From Glycomyces sp040645615 (lineage in GTDB: Bacteria; Actinomycetota; Actinomycetes; Mycobacteriales; Micromonosporaceae), in the NCBI RefSeq assembly GCF_040645615.1, contig NZ_JBEYYO010000003.1:310001-374000 (forward strand): a stretch of 64,000 bases of DNA, written 5' to 3'. Of the stretch, positions 24,668 through 33,665 are shown in pieces (positions within the stretch are counted from its first letter, which is position 1; each line of letters begins with the position of its first letter). The notes beneath the pieces were generated by a model. That model ran no database searches. It saw nothing but the letters and a program-made list of their open reading frames with translations, and was not told where the DNA came from. The position numbers and the translations under genes were made by a program.

Positions 24668-25771
24668 TCAGTCCGATTCGGGCCTGTAGTCCAGCAGGAG
24701 CAGTGCGATGTCGTCGGTGAGCGGGCCGCCCACCCAGCGGCGCAGGGCCGTCTCCAGCGAAGCGAGGCCGTCGCCCACGTTGCCGTGGCCGATGAGGCTC
24801 CAGGCGCGTTCGCGGATCGGGAAGAACTCGCCGTCCTTGCGCGCCTCGGCCAGGCCGTCGGTGTAGAGGAAGATCCGGTCGCCCGGCTGGAGCCGCAGCG
24901 TGATCTCGCGAGCCGAGGGGCCAAGGCCCAGCGGCGGGGCCATCGAGTCGGGTTCGAGGTAGGTCGCCACCCCGTCGCGCACCAGCATCGGCGGCGGGTG
25001 GCCGCAGTTGATGATCTCCAGCGTGCCGCCGCGCTCCTGGAGCAGGATCGCGGTCACGAAGTCCTCGTCACCGGCGTTGCGGGCCACGGCGTGGTCGAGG
25101 TCGGCGACCATGCAGCGCTGGTCGGAGCGCTCGAAGGCCACATGCCGGAACGAGCCGAGCACCGTCGAAGACAGGCGCACCGCGTCGAGGCCCTTGCCTC
25201 GCACGTCGCCGATGATGATCCGGACCCCGTATTCGGTGCCGAGCGCCTCGTAGAGGTCGCCGCCGATCTCCGCACCCGACCGCGCCGAGACGTAGCGGGC
25301 CGCGATGTCGAAGGGGCCCATGCGTTCCCCGATCGGGCGCAGGATCGCCTGCTGCACCACCGAGGCCAGTTGGGTGAGTTTGCGGAGCCGGTCGTCGTCC
25401 CTCTCGCGCACGATCGCCACCGCCGCGGAGATCACCACCGACACGGCCACCACCAGGAAGTCGACACCGTGGACGGCGACCCCGGTCAGCGAGAAGTCGT
25501 GCAGGACCCACAGGTAGCCGAAGGCCGCGAGCATGCTCGCCACGCCGATGCCCGAAACCCACCGCCAAGGCAGGAAGGCCGAGGCGGCCAGGGGAGGCAG
25601 GGCCAGCCACGAGACCGCGTGCGAGTCGTCGTGCACGGCCAGGCGCAGCCCGACCAGGACCACCACCACGGCGAAGGCCGCGGTGAACGCGGACCGCACC
25701 GAGGGCGTGGAGAAACCGGTCAGCCGGTCAGCACGAGCCATGCTCGGCTTCCGACGCAGCGTCGTGCGCAT
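24668..25771 (-). CDS. membrane SpoIIE-type serine phosphatase
   Basis: A 367-residue PP2C/SpoIIE-family phosphatase. Four to five membrane segments fill residues 25-120, so the enzyme is anchored with its catalytic domain in the cytoplasm. From about 160 it has the RsbU-like metal-binding motifs: AEIGGDLYEAL, IIGDVRGKGLDAVRLS, the FVTAILLQ strand, NCGHPPPMLV, FLYTDGLAEARKDGEFF and a final LTDDIALLLLDY. Family members dephosphorylate anti-anti-sigma factors in stress signalling. No sensor domain such as GAF or PAS and no partner gene is beside it. ATG 25771 follows AGGAAGGAGG. Confidence 0.88.
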   Translation of the reverse strand: MRTTLRRKPSMARADRLTGFSTPSVRSAFTAAFAVVVVLVGLRLAVHDDSHAVSWLALPPLAASAFLPWRWVSGIGVASMLAAFGYLWVLHDFSLTGVAVHGVDFLVVAVSVVISAAVAIVRERDDDRLRKLTQLASVVQQAILRPIGERMGPFDIAARYVSARSGAEIGGDLYEALGTEYGVRIIIGDVRGKGLDAVRLSSTVLGSFRHVAFERSDQRCMVADLDHAVARNAGDEDFVTAILLQERGGTLEIINCGHPPPMLVRDGVATYLEPDSMAPPLGLGPSAREITLRLQPGDRIFLYTDGLAEARKDGEFFPIRERAWSLIGHGNVGDGLASLETALRRWVGGPLTDDIALLLLDYRPESD

Positions 25772-26261
25772 GTGAGTGAATGCCTCCTTCCTACCGGATC
25801 GCGGCCGGGGTCCCTTCGCTTTCGCTGGAGTTCCCGTTCAGGGCGGGGTCCCCCGGCCCCGGACGCACCGGCCGAAGCCGGAGGGGAGCGTCGCGTCAGC
25901 AAGCGGTCAGGGCGAAGCGGGCGGGGATCAGGGCACCGGACTTCGACCTTCGTCGATGGAGTGCCCGGAGCGCCGGACCCGATTCGACCATCGCCGATGT
26001 GAAGATCGTAATGGTCGCCGACCCTTGACCGGGCGTGGAGGACACCGCCGCACGGGTGACGGCGAAGTCTGTGCTTTCGGGCGGCCGGGAGCGCCGAACG
26101 GGTGGTCCGGACTCATCTGTTCGTACGGTGTCAGATCGTTCTCCGGCGGCGATACGGGATGAATGCGACACTGCCGCGGCCTCGGCGGCGTACCGGCCGG
26201 CGGGTAGGGACGTGACCAATCGCGCTGGCGCGGGGCGCGGGCGGCGTGCGAAAGTTGGCCT
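25772..26261. other. 490-bp divergent intergenic region
   Basis: I see no convincing gene, repeat or operator here. Several open frames exist on both strands but have neither ribosome binding sites nor sensible protein composition. Confidence 0.4.
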
Positions 26262-26759
26262 GTGAAGTTCACGATTTCGCGGACCCCGTTCGATGGCCCT
26301 GTGGCGCAGCGACTCTGCGCGGAGATTCAAGCCGAGTACGTCCGCCGCTACGGCAGCGGCGACGAGACCGAGCTCGGCACCGGCGACTTCGATCCGCCGC
26401 GCGGCGACTTCATGGTCGCCTACGACGAGGCGGGCGAACCGCTGGGCTGCGGCGGCTGGCGCGGCCACGGCGAGGACGCCGAGATGAAGCGCGTCTACGT
26501 GCGCGAGAACGCCCGGAGGCGGGGCCTGGCCCGAGCGATCGTGGCGGCGGTGGAGGCCTCGGCGACCGAAGCGGGCCGGGCGCGGATCATCCTGGAGACC
26601 GGCCCCGAGCAGCCCGAGGCGATCGCGATGTACCGCGCGATCGGCTACGAACCGGTGGCCCCGTTCGGCTTCTACGCGAACGAAGCAGGCTCGCTGCACC
26701 TGGGAAAGCCGCTCGGCGGCAAGGTCGAGGCGAACCCCGAGGCAGCTCAGGCAACGTAA
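26262..26759 (+). CDS. GNAT acetyltransferase
   Basis: A 165-residue GCN5-family N-acetyltransferase. Motif A reads MKRVYVRENARRRGLARAIVAAVE, holding the acetyl-CoA pyrophosphate loop (RRRGLA), and motif B is ILETGPEQPEAIAMYRAIGYEPV. The substrate cannot be told from sequence. The start is GTG 26262. The stop TAA is followed at once by an AT-rich palindrome and then an assembly gap, so the transcript's end is not visible. Confidence 0.85.
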   Translation: MKFTISRTPFDGPVAQRLCAEIQAEYVRRYGSGDETELGTGDFDPPRGDFMVAYDEAGEPLGCGGWRGHGEDAEMKRVYVRENARRRGLARAIVAAVEASATEAGRARIILETGPEQPEAIAMYRAIGYEPVAPFGFYANEAGSLHLGKPLGGKVEANPEAAQAT

Positions 26760-26780
26760 ATCCTATAGGATATATCCTAT
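26760..26780. repeat. AT-rich palindrome, copy A
   Basis: ATCCTATAGGATATATCCTA (26760-26779) is built around the palindromic core TAGGATATATCCTA. It begins at the base after the GNAT stop codon. Fuller copies lie at 46762 and 55518. Confidence 0.8.
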
Positions 26781-26794
26781 TTTCTAGAGCCGCG

Positions 26795-26892
26795 NNNNNN
26801 NNNNNNNNNNNNNNNNNNNNNNNNNNNNNNNNNNNNNNNNNNNNNNNNNNNNNNNNNNNNNNNNNNNNNNNNNNNNNNNNNNNNNNNNNNNN
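26795..26892. other. assembly gap (98 N)
   Basis: A run of 98 undetermined bases beside a 10-bp tandem repeat. The left flank ends GAGCCGCG, close to the repeat unit, so the gap is probably more repeat. Confidence 0.9.
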
Positions 26893-27000
26893 AGAGCCAC
26901 CGCGAGCCACCGCGAGCCACCGCGAGCCACCGCGAGCCACCGCGAGCCACCGCGAGCCACCGCGAGCCACCGCGAGCCACCGCGAGCCACCGCGAGCCGC
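26893..27000. repeat. 10-bp tandem repeat CGCGAGCCAC, 10-11 copies
   Basis: Ten aligned copies of CGCGAGCCAC at 26901-27000 (the last reads CGCGAGCCGC) and a partial one at 26893. It is the second short-unit array beside a gap, with a different unit from the one at 17506. Confidence 0.9.
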
Positions 27001-27175
27001 TTTCGCAGGCCGCGCCGGGTTTCCCCGGTGAGACGTCCGTCCATTTTGGGTGATTTGCGGTAATTCAGTGAATAGTTGCTTTTCCGGCCAAGCAACTTGG
27101 ATGCCCACTCATGGTGTCTTTCGGTCTAGGGTGACCAAACGGTTCATCCCTCACATCCACCCCGAAAGGATCACA

Positions 27176-28027
27176 GTGGACACCAAACGGAAGCACCTGA
27201 TCCGGCTCGGCGCGGGCGTCGCGGCCGGGCTCGGTGCCGTCGCGCTCGTCTGGGCGGGCACCGCCTCTGCCGGAGCCGAAGAGAACTCCACCCAAAGCGA
27301 CTTCGAAGCCCAGGTCATCGGCGGGCAGGAAGCCGAAGAGGGCCAGTACCCCTGGCTCGTCGGGCTCGGTTCGGCCGGGTCGGGCACCCCCTGGGAGAAC
27401 CAGTTCTGCGGCGGCTCGGTCATCGCACCCACCGTCGTGCTCACCGCCGCGCACTGCGTCGAGAGCGACGCCCCCGAGGACCTCGCGGTCTTCTCCGGCT
27501 CGGTCGACCTCGAAGGCCCCGACATCGTCACCACCGGCGTGGCCGACATCCACGTCGCCGAGGACTACGAGAGCCCCACGCAGTTCGCGAACGACTGGGC
27601 GCTGCTGCTCCTGGCCGAACCGGTCGACGTCGAGCCGATCGCGCTCAACGCCGACCTCACCGAGTTCGACGCGTTCGAGACCGCCGGGTGGGGCCTGACC
27701 GAGGAGAACGAGTACCCGACCCTCGCGCGCTGGGTCGAAGTGCCCTTCGTGGACGACACCCAGTGCGCCGAGGCCTACCCCGACGAGCACGACGCGGCCT
27801 CGATGGTCTGCGCCGGCGACCTCGCCTCGGGCGGCATCGACGCGTGCTCGGGCGACTCGGGCGGCCCGCTCATGGCTGGGGCCGAGGACGGATCGCAGGT
27901 CCTGGCCGGGATCGTGAGCTGGGGTTACGGCTGCGCCGAGCCCGGCTACCCCGGGGTCTACTCGGAGGTCGCGACCTTCGTGCCCACCATCGAAGAGGTC
28001 GTCGCGGGTTGGGGTGCCGAGCTCTAA
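27176..28027 (+). CDS. secreted trypsin-like serine protease
   Basis: A 283-residue S1A protease. The signal peptide (about 1-32, ending GTASA-GA) is followed by a short propeptide, and the mature enzyme probably starts at Val47 (VIGGQEAEEGQYPW). The catalytic triad is visible: His93 in TAAHC, Asp140 in NDWALLLL and Ser228 in GDSGGP. Asp222 sits before the active serine (GGIDACSGDSGG), as in enzymes that cut after Lys/Arg. Cysteines at the usual places (78-94, 197-212, 224) suggest three disulfides. Start GTG 27176 follows GAAAGGATCACA. It is transcribed alone and ends at a strong terminator. Confidence 0.92.
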   Translation: MDTKRKHLIRLGAGVAAGLGAVALVWAGTASAGAEENSTQSDFEAQVIGGQEAEEGQYPWLVGLGSAGSGTPWENQFCGGSVIAPTVVLTAAHCVESDAPEDLAVFSGSVDLEGPDIVTTGVADIHVAEDYESPTQFANDWALLLLAEPVDVEPIALNADLTEFDAFETAGWGLTEENEYPTLARWVEVPFVDDTQCAEAYPDEHDAASMVCAGDLASGGIDACSGDSGGPLMAGAEDGSQVLAGIVSWGYGCAEPGYPGVYSEVATFVPTIEEVVAGWGAEL

Positions 28028-28082
28028 GTCGACAGCGGGCCGCCCCGGCAGGAGCGGGCCGCGCTGAACAGCCAGACGCGTC

Positions 28083-28106
28083 GGGCGGGACCGAGAGGTC
28101 CCGCCC
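28083..28106 (+). terminator. terminator after the trypsin gene
   Basis: GGGCGGGACC and GGTCCCGCCC form a perfect 10-bp stem closed by GAGA. It lies 56 bases after the stop. Confidence 0.75.
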
Positions 28107-28187
28107 GCGCCACGCCCGGTCTCGGGGGCTTTCGCAACCCTTCGGCCGTCCTTGTATACTCGGGGCGGCTCTGGTTCGACAGAGTTC

Positions 28188-28261
28188 GCGGGTGTAGTTC
28201 ATTGGTAGAATGCGACCTTCCCAAGGTTGAGAGGCGAGTTCGATTCTCGTCACCCGCTCCA
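28188..28261 (+). tRNA. tRNA-Gly, anticodon CCC
   Basis: Acceptor arm GCGGGTG pairs with CACCCGC (28188-28194 and 28251-28257). The D arm contains TAGTTCATTGGTAGAA, the anticodon stem CGACC/GGTTG carries loop TTCCCAA (anticodon CCC, reads GGG), and the T arm has GTTCGATTC. CCA is encoded after discriminator T. A TATACT -10 lies at about 28155-28160. Confidence 0.95.
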
Positions 28262-28268
28262 GATTTGC

Positions 28269-28300
28269 ACGGCCGTCCCGGTATCGGGGCGGTCGTTTTT
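28269..28300 (+). terminator. intrinsic terminator of tRNA-Gly
   Basis: GGCCGTCCC, loop GGTATC, GGGGCGGTC, followed by five T. A classical hairpin with T-run just after the tRNA. Confidence 0.85.
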
Positions 28301-28429
28301 GGTTCTGTTCCGCCGCTTCCGCGTGATTTCGCCATCCACCTGCATCTATGCGTCGATACGGGTGCGCCCGTGAGATGCCGATAGAGACCCTCTTCACTTT
28401 CCTGGGAGCCGCGGGTACTATGACCGCAT

Positions 28430-28463
28430 CGAAAGTTTCCGATATTTGTTCCGAAAGTTTCGG
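28430..28463 (+). promoter_or_regulatory. two xyl-box-like operators
   Basis: CGAAAGTTTCCG (28430-28441) and CCGAAAGTTTCGG (28451-28463) share the palindromic core GAAAGTTTC, 22 bases apart. In Streptomyces and Thermobifida, boxes of the form CGAAA-C/G-TTTCG mark xylan/xylobiose genes under a LacI-type repressor. They lie 94 bases before the sugar-binding protein gene. Confidence 0.65.
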
Positions 28464-28556
28464 TGTGGTTCGGTCGTGGCCTCCCTTGGGCCGCAGCCGT
28501 CCCCTCCGCGCCGTCTCGGGCGGGACAAGTGTTCATCCCTCGAAAGGAACACTCCG

Positions 28557-29837
28557 ATGCGAAACCCCTTGGGTCGGCCGAAAGCCCTGCTCGCAGCAGG
28601 TGCGGCCACCGCTCTCGCGCTGAGCGGTGCCGCGTGCGGCGACAGCGGCGAGAGCGACGCCGACATCACCTGGTGGCACATCCAGAACCAGGACCCGCTC
28701 ATGTCCACCTGGCAGGAGTTCGCCGACGACTTCGGCGACGAGCACGACCTCAGCTTCGACGTCCAGGCCATCGAGAACCAGTCCTTCAAGGACCGCATGG
28801 GCCCGGCCTCGCAGTCCGGGGACGTGCCCGACGTCTTCCACACCTGGGGCGGCGGGGTCCTGGCCGAGCAGGTCGAGGCCGGGCTGGTCAAGGACCTCAC
28901 CGGCCAGCTCGACTGCATCGACTCGATCAACCCGATCGCCTTGGAGGCCTACACGATCGACGGCAAGCTCTACGCCATGCCGTTCGACGCCGGGGTGGTC
29001 GGGTTCTGGTACAACATCGACCTGTTCGCCGAGGCGGGCATCGAAGCGCCGCCCCAGACCTGGGACGAGTTCCTCGCCGACGTCGAGGCCCTCAAGGCCG
29101 CCGGGATCGCCCCGATCGCCCTCGCCGGGGCCGACCAGTGGCCCGGGCACTACTACTGGACCTACCTGGCGATGCGCATCGTCGGGCTCGACGGCCTGGA
29201 GCAGGCCGCCGCGGCCGGGGACTTCTCCGGCGAGGGCTTCGAGCAGGCCGGCGACCTCGTCGCCGAACTGGCCGCGCTCGAACCCTTCCAGCCAGGCTTC
29301 GAGTCCGCCAGCTACGGCGAGGCCGACGGCCAGGCCGCGAACATGGGTGAAGGCGTGACCGCGATGGAGCTCATGGGCCAGTGGGCCCCGCAGGTCCAGC
29401 GCGACGCTTCGGGCACCGACGGGCCCGCCAACCTCGGGTTCTTCCCCTTCCCGACCGTCGAAGGCGGCGCGGGCGCGGGCACCGAATGGCTCGGCGGCGG
29501 CAACGGTTACGCCGTGGCGGCCGACGCGCCCGACGAGGCCGTCGAGTTCCTGTGCTACCTCATGGAGCCCGAGAACTACGCGAGGGCCATCGTGGACGGC
29601 AACCTCACCCCGGTCGCGGCCGACACCGAAGCGGTCGCCCCGGACCTGAACGCGGACGCGCAGAAGGTCGTCGAAGCCCTCGCCACGGCGACCGGCACCC
29701 AGCTCTACCTCGACCAGGCCTACCCGCCCGCGATCGGCGGCGTCATCAACGAGGCCACCGAAGGCCTGATCCTCGGTCAGATCACTTCGGAGGACTTCAT
29801 CGAGATGGTCAACGCCGCTTGGGCAGCCGAAGCGTGA
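28557..29837 (+). CDS. sugar ABC transporter solute-binding lipoprotein
   Basis: A 426-residue extracellular binding protein (family 1) of a CUT1 sugar importer. The signal peptide ends in a lipobox (ALSGAAC, Cys28), so the protein is lipid-anchored outside. Typical parts are DITWWHIQNQDP, the DGKLYAMPFDAGVVGFWYN cleft region and GAGTEWLGGGNGYAV. Operators of xyl-box type upstream suggest xylobiose or another beta-xylo-oligosaccharide as substrate, which would make it BxlE-like; this is inference. ATG 28557 has AAAGGAAC. The stop overlaps the GTG of the first permease by four bases, so the three genes form one operon. Confidence 0.85.
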   Translation: MRNPLGRPKALLAAGAATALALSGAACGDSGESDADITWWHIQNQDPLMSTWQEFADDFGDEHDLSFDVQAIENQSFKDRMGPASQSGDVPDVFHTWGGGVLAEQVEAGLVKDLTGQLDCIDSINPIALEAYTIDGKLYAMPFDAGVVGFWYNIDLFAEAGIEAPPQTWDEFLADVEALKAAGIAPIALAGADQWPGHYYWTYLAMRIVGLDGLEQAAAAGDFSGEGFEQAGDLVAELAALEPFQPGFESASYGEADGQAANMGEGVTAMELMGQWAPQVQRDASGTDGPANLGFFPFPTVEGGAGAGTEWLGGGNGYAVAADAPDEAVEFLCYLMEPENYARAIVDGNLTPVAADTEAVAPDLNADAQKVVEALATATGTQLYLDQAYPPAIGGVINEATEGLILGQITSEDFIEMVNAAWAAEA

Positions 29838-30817
29838 GCGTGAAGCTTTCGCCACCGGACTCCCCGGTAAGGCGCCCGGCCTTGGGTGCGGGCTCGCGCC
29901 CGCGCCGGGCCGGGCGCCCCGGCCCGGGGGTCCTGGCCTCGTTCATCGCGCCCAGCCTGGTCCTGTTCCTGCTGTTCGTGATCTTGCCGGTGCTGTTCGC
30001 CGCGTACGTCTCGTTCTTCCGCTGGAACGGACTCGGCGGGGTGCCCACCGACTTCGTGGGCCTGGACAACTTCCGGGCCATGCTCGGCGACGAGGTGTTC
30101 CTCGGCGACCTGTGGCGCCTGGGCCTGATCGTGGTCCTGTCGATCCTGGTCCAGCTGCCGCTCGCGTTCGGGCTGGCGATGCTCCTGCACCAGCGCTTCC
30201 CCGGCCGCACCGCGTTCCGGCTGCTGTTCTTCGTGCCGTACGTGCTCACCGAGGCCGTCACGGCCGTGCTGTTCCGGCTGGTGTTCTCGCCGCGGCGCGG
30301 CTTCGCCGACTCGATCATGGCCAACCTGGGCATCGACGCGCAGATCGGCTGGCTCTCCGACCGGGACATCGTCCTGTTCGTGATCTTCGGGATCTTGACC
30401 TGGAAGTTCTTCGGCTTCCACATGATCTTGTTCCTCGCCGGTCGCCAGAACATCCCCGACGAGCTGTACGAGGCCGCCGCGATCGACGGCGCGACCGGCG
30501 CTCAGGCGTTCCGCTCGATCACGCTGCCGCTCATGGGCCCCACGGTGCGTCTCATCATCTTCCTGTCGGTGATCGGCACCGTGCAGCTGTTCGACCTGGT
30601 GTACGTGCTCACCGGCGGCGGGCCGTTCCACGCCTCCGAGACCCTCGCGATCACCATGTACGAGCAAGGGTTCCAACGGGGCCAGATCGGCTACGCCTCG
30701 GCGCTGTCGATCGCGATGTTCCTGGTGAGCCTCGTGTTCGCGCTGTTCTACCAGCGCCTGGTGCTCAGCCGCGACCTCAAGGGCTCGCTCACCACCGCCG
30801 GAGGGAACCGCTCATGA
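29834..30817 (+). CDS. sugar ABC transporter permease, MalF/BxlF type
   Basis: A 327-residue inner-membrane permease with six predicted helices after a 40-residue basic tail. It starts LASFIAPSLVLFLLFVILPVLFAAYVSFF as in MalF/UgpA-type proteins. The EAA loop that docks the ATPase is ELYEAAAIDGATGAQAFRSITLPLMGP. It starts at GTG 29834 inside the stop of the binding protein and overlaps the next permease by four bases (ATGA). No ATPase gene is present, as is usual for actinobacterial CUT1 importers that share the MsiK ATPase. Confidence 0.87.
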   Translation: MSVKLSPPDSPVRRPALGAGSRPRRAGRPGPGVLASFIAPSLVLFLLFVILPVLFAAYVSFFRWNGLGGVPTDFVGLDNFRAMLGDEVFLGDLWRLGLIVVLSILVQLPLAFGLAMLLHQRFPGRTAFRLLFFVPYVLTEAVTAVLFRLVFSPRRGFADSIMANLGIDAQIGWLSDRDIVLFVIFGILTWKFFGFHMILFLAGRQNIPDELYEAAAIDGATGAQAFRSITLPLMGPTVRLIIFLSVIGTVQLFDLVYVLTGGGPFHASETLAITMYEQGFQRGQIGYASALSIAMFLVSLVFALFYQRLVLSRDLKGSLTTAGGNRS

Positions 30818-31656
30818 AGGTCATCACGCGCCGCGCGCGCTTCCTGCGCAACACCGGTTTCTACGTGGCCGCGTTCATCACGCTCATCTTCGTGGCCACC
30901 CCGATCCTGTTCGCGCTCCTGGGCGGCTTCAAGGACAACCAGCAGCTGCGCGAGAACGCGCTGGGCCTGCCGAGCCCGTGGAACGTCGCGAACTACACCG
31001 ACGTGCTCGCGTCGGACTCGTTCTGGCGGCAGGTCTTCAGCTCGGTGTTCATCGCCCTGGTGACCACCTTCCTGGTGGTGGGCTGCTCGGCGATGGTCGC
31101 GTTCGTGTTCGCGCGCTTCGCGTTCCGCGGCCGCGAGGGGCTGTTCACGCTGTTCGCGGCCGGGATGATGTTCCCGTTCGCGGTGGCGGTGCTGCCGCTG
31201 TTCATCATCTTGCGCACGTTCGAGCTGCTCAACAGCCCGCTCGGGGTGATCCTGCCGCAGGCGGCGTTCGGGCTGCCGATCACGATCATCATCTTGCGCA
31301 CGTTCTTCCGCTCGATCCCCGGCGAGGTCGAGGAGGCCGCCACGATCGACGGCGCGGGCCCGTGGCTGTTCTTCACCCGCATCCTGTTGCCGATGGCGCG
31401 GCCGGTGCTGGCCACGGTGTCGGTGCTGGCGCTGGTCGGGTCGTGGAACTCGTTCCTGCTGCCGTTGGTGGTGCTCCAGAAGCCGACGTGGTGGACATTG
31501 CCTCTGGGCGTGACCCAGTTCAGCGGCCAGTACGCGTCGGACACGGCGAAGGTGCTGGCGTTCGTGATGCTCGCGATGCTGCCGGCGCTCTTGTTCTACG
31601 CGTTCGCCGAGCGGCATCTGATCAGCGGGTTGACCTCGGGCAGTACGAAGGGCTGA
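30814..31656 (+). CDS. sugar ABC transporter permease, MalG/BxlG type
   Basis: The second, 280-residue permease of the importer. It has six membrane helices, and its EAA loop reads EVEEAATIDGAGPWLFFTRILLP. A SFWRQVFSSVFIALVTTFLVV helix and a late GSWNSFLLPLVVL helix are typical of MalG-type partners. It ends the operon. The next bases form a perfect 32-bp palindrome that should terminate transcription. Confidence 0.87.
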   Translation: MKVITRRARFLRNTGFYVAAFITLIFVATPILFALLGGFKDNQQLRENALGLPSPWNVANYTDVLASDSFWRQVFSSVFIALVTTFLVVGCSAMVAFVFARFAFRGREGLFTLFAAGMMFPFAVAVLPLFIILRTFELLNSPLGVILPQAAFGLPITIIILRTFFRSIPGEVEEAATIDGAGPWLFFTRILLPMARPVLATVSVLALVGSWNSFLLPLVVLQKPTWWTLPLGVTQFSGQYASDTAKVLAFVMLAMLPALLFYAFAERHLISGLTSGSTKG

Positions 31657-31672
31657 CCCGCGTCGGAGGGGA

Positions 31673-31704
31673 AAGCGGACGCGAAGCGCGCTTCGCGTCC
31701 GCTT
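31673..31704 (+). terminator. terminator of the sugar importer operon
   Basis: AAGCGGACGCGAAGCG followed at once by its exact complement: a 32-base perfect palindrome 16 bases after the stop at 31656. Confidence 0.8.
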
Positions 31705-31750
31705 CTTCGTTCGCGGGGAACCGGTTCGGGGGCCTCGGCGTCTCAAGGGC

Positions 31751-33652
31751 ATGAAACCGAGACTCCTCATCGCGCTCGCCGCGGTCCTCGCCGCCAGCGC
31801 GTGCACGTCAAGTGCCGAAAACAACGATTCCTCTCCTCCTGTGCCCTGGGTGCCGGCCTCGGCGCAGTTGGCGGCCTACGAGTCGTGCGACGACGCGCTC
31901 AAGGGCATCCAGGACGCCGCGGTCGCCGCGACCGAGGGTTGGGACCAGAGCAACGCCTACGGGCGCGAAGAGGCCGCGACCGGGGACCAGGCCGCGCCGC
32001 TGGGGGCCGATTCGGCGGGCGCTTCCAGCGCCGAGGCCGATCCGGGCTCGTTCTCGGAGACCAACAACGCCGTTGCGGGCGTTGACGAACCGGACCTGGT
32101 GAAGACCGACGGGGTGTTCGTGTACGCGGTGGCCGGGACTGCGCTGCGGGTGGTGGACACCCGGTCGGGCGAGGTGGTCGCCGAGCGGCCGTTCGATGAG
32201 TCCCAGTGGGGCCACCAGTTGTTCCTCGGGGACGACGAGCTGCTGCTGATGTACTCCGAGTACCACGAGCTGGGCGGTGAGCACCTCACCCAGTATTCGG
32301 ACGAGTTCCGCATCGAGCGCCTCGATCCGACCACGTTGGAGGTGCTCGACGCGTTCGCGATGGACGGCTCGATGGTCGACGCGCGACTGGTCGAGGGCGA
32401 GGTGCGCCTGGCGGTGTCGACGCAGCCGCGGATCGACGAGGTGTGGGACGTGATGTGGAGGCAGGACGCCACCGAGGAAGATGTCGCAGAAGCGTTGCGC
32501 GAGACGGAGATCGAGGACTGGCTGCCGTCGTACTCGGTGAACGGCGAGGACGCCGTGGTGGACTGCGGGGAGGTCGCTCACCCCGAGCGGTTCTCGGGCT
32601 CGTCGGTGACGGTCTTCGCGCTGCCGGCCGACGGGGCGTGGGAGTCGGTCGAGCCGCACACCGTGATGGCCGACGGGGACACCGTGCACGGCACTGTGGA
32701 CAGTCTCTATGTGGCGCACTTCGACTACTCCTGGGCCCCTGAGGAGCCGCAGAGCGAGACCGAGATCTACCGCTTCCATTTCGAGGACGGATCGCCGCGT
32801 CTGGCGGGCGAGGCGGCCGTGCCCGGTTCGCTGCTGAACCAGTACTCGCTGAGCGAGTACGACGGGCACCTTCGGGTGGCCTCGACCGAGTCGCCGAACT
32901 GGGGCTGGGCCTGCCCGGCGAACGCGTCGTGCGTGTGGGGCGGCGATTTCGCCGAGGAGGCCGCGCCGTCGAAGTCGACGGTGACAGTGTTCGCGGTGGG
33001 CGCGGGCGAGCTCACCGAGACCGGTTCGGTGACCGATCTGGGTGTGGGCGAGCAGATCTACGCGGTGCGGTTCATGGGGCCGGTGGGGTACGTGGTGACG
33101 TTCCGCCAGACCGATCCCCTGTACACAGTGGATCTGTCTGATCCGGCTGAGCCGGTGGTGACCGGGGAGCTGAAGATCACCGGCTACTCGGCGTACCTGC
33201 ACCCGGTGGCCCCCGGGAGGCTGCTCGGGGTGGGCCAGGAGGCCACCGAAGAGGGCCGGGCCACGGGCCTCCAGGTGAGCCTGTTCGACACCGGCGCGGC
33301 CGAGGCGACGGTGCTGGACCAGTACTTCCGCGCCGACGCGTACTCCCCGATCGAGTACGACCCGCACGCGTTCCTGTACTGGGCCGAGGAGTCCGTAGCC
33401 GTGATGCCGTACACCCAGTGGAACTCCGACTACACCTACGAGACGGGCGCGGTGGTGCTGGCCGTGGGCGACGACTCGTTGGCCGAGGAGGCCGCGATCA
33501 GCCACGCGGGCAACGCGTCCGGCGCCCAGGACTACCAGTTGGAGATCACGCGCGCCCTGGTGATCGACGGGCAGCTGTGGACGGTGTCGAATTCGGGGCT
33601 CCAGGCGAACGCGCTCGGCGACTACGCGCAGACCGCCTGGGTGGCCTGGTAG
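31751..33652 (+). CDS. beta-propeller domain lipoprotein
   Basis: A 633-residue secreted protein of the bacterial C-terminal beta-propeller family (PF09826 type), whose role is unknown. The signal peptide ends in a lipobox (LAASAC, Cys18). The motif SETNNAVAGVDEPDLVKTDG (about 104-123) is a hallmark of this family. The rest is strand-rich with repeated TVFAL/TVFAV and GELTETG-like blades (for example VYAVAGTALRVVDTRSGEV). It lies alone between two terminators, after the sugar importer but not in its operon. Confidence 0.88.
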   Translation: MKPRLLIALAAVLAASACTSSAENNDSSPPVPWVPASAQLAAYESCDDALKGIQDAAVAATEGWDQSNAYGREEAATGDQAAPLGADSAGASSAEADPGSFSETNNAVAGVDEPDLVKTDGVFVYAVAGTALRVVDTRSGEVVAERPFDESQWGHQLFLGDDELLLMYSEYHELGGEHLTQYSDEFRIERLDPTTLEVLDAFAMDGSMVDARLVEGEVRLAVSTQPRIDEVWDVMWRQDATEEDVAEALRETEIEDWLPSYSVNGEDAVVDCGEVAHPERFSGSSVTVFALPADGAWESVEPHTVMADGDTVHGTVDSLYVAHFDYSWAPEEPQSETEIYRFHFEDGSPRLAGEAAVPGSLLNQYSLSEYDGHLRVASTESPNWGWACPANASCVWGGDFAEEAAPSKSTVTVFAVGAGELTETGSVTDLGVGEQIYAVRFMGPVGYVVTFRQTDPLYTVDLSDPAEPVVTGELKITGYSAYLHPVAPGRLLGVGQEATEEGRATGLQVSLFDTGAAEATVLDQYFRADAYSPIEYDPHAFLYWAEESVAVMPYTQWNSDYTYETGAVVLAVGDDSLAEEAAISHAGNASGAQDYQLEITRALVIDGQLWTVSNSGLQANALGDYAQTAWVAW

Positions 33653-33665
33653 CGGGCGCATGAGC

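Noticed and set aside
25896..26699. 267-codon minus-strand frame over the GNAT gene and its upstream gap
   Set aside because: Antisense to a clear acetyltransferase and without family features or start signals.
26760..26780. AT-rich palindromes as ordinary intrinsic terminators
   Set aside because: The copy at 55518 lies between divergent genes, and the sequence lacks a GC-rich stem, so a terminator role cannot explain all three copies.
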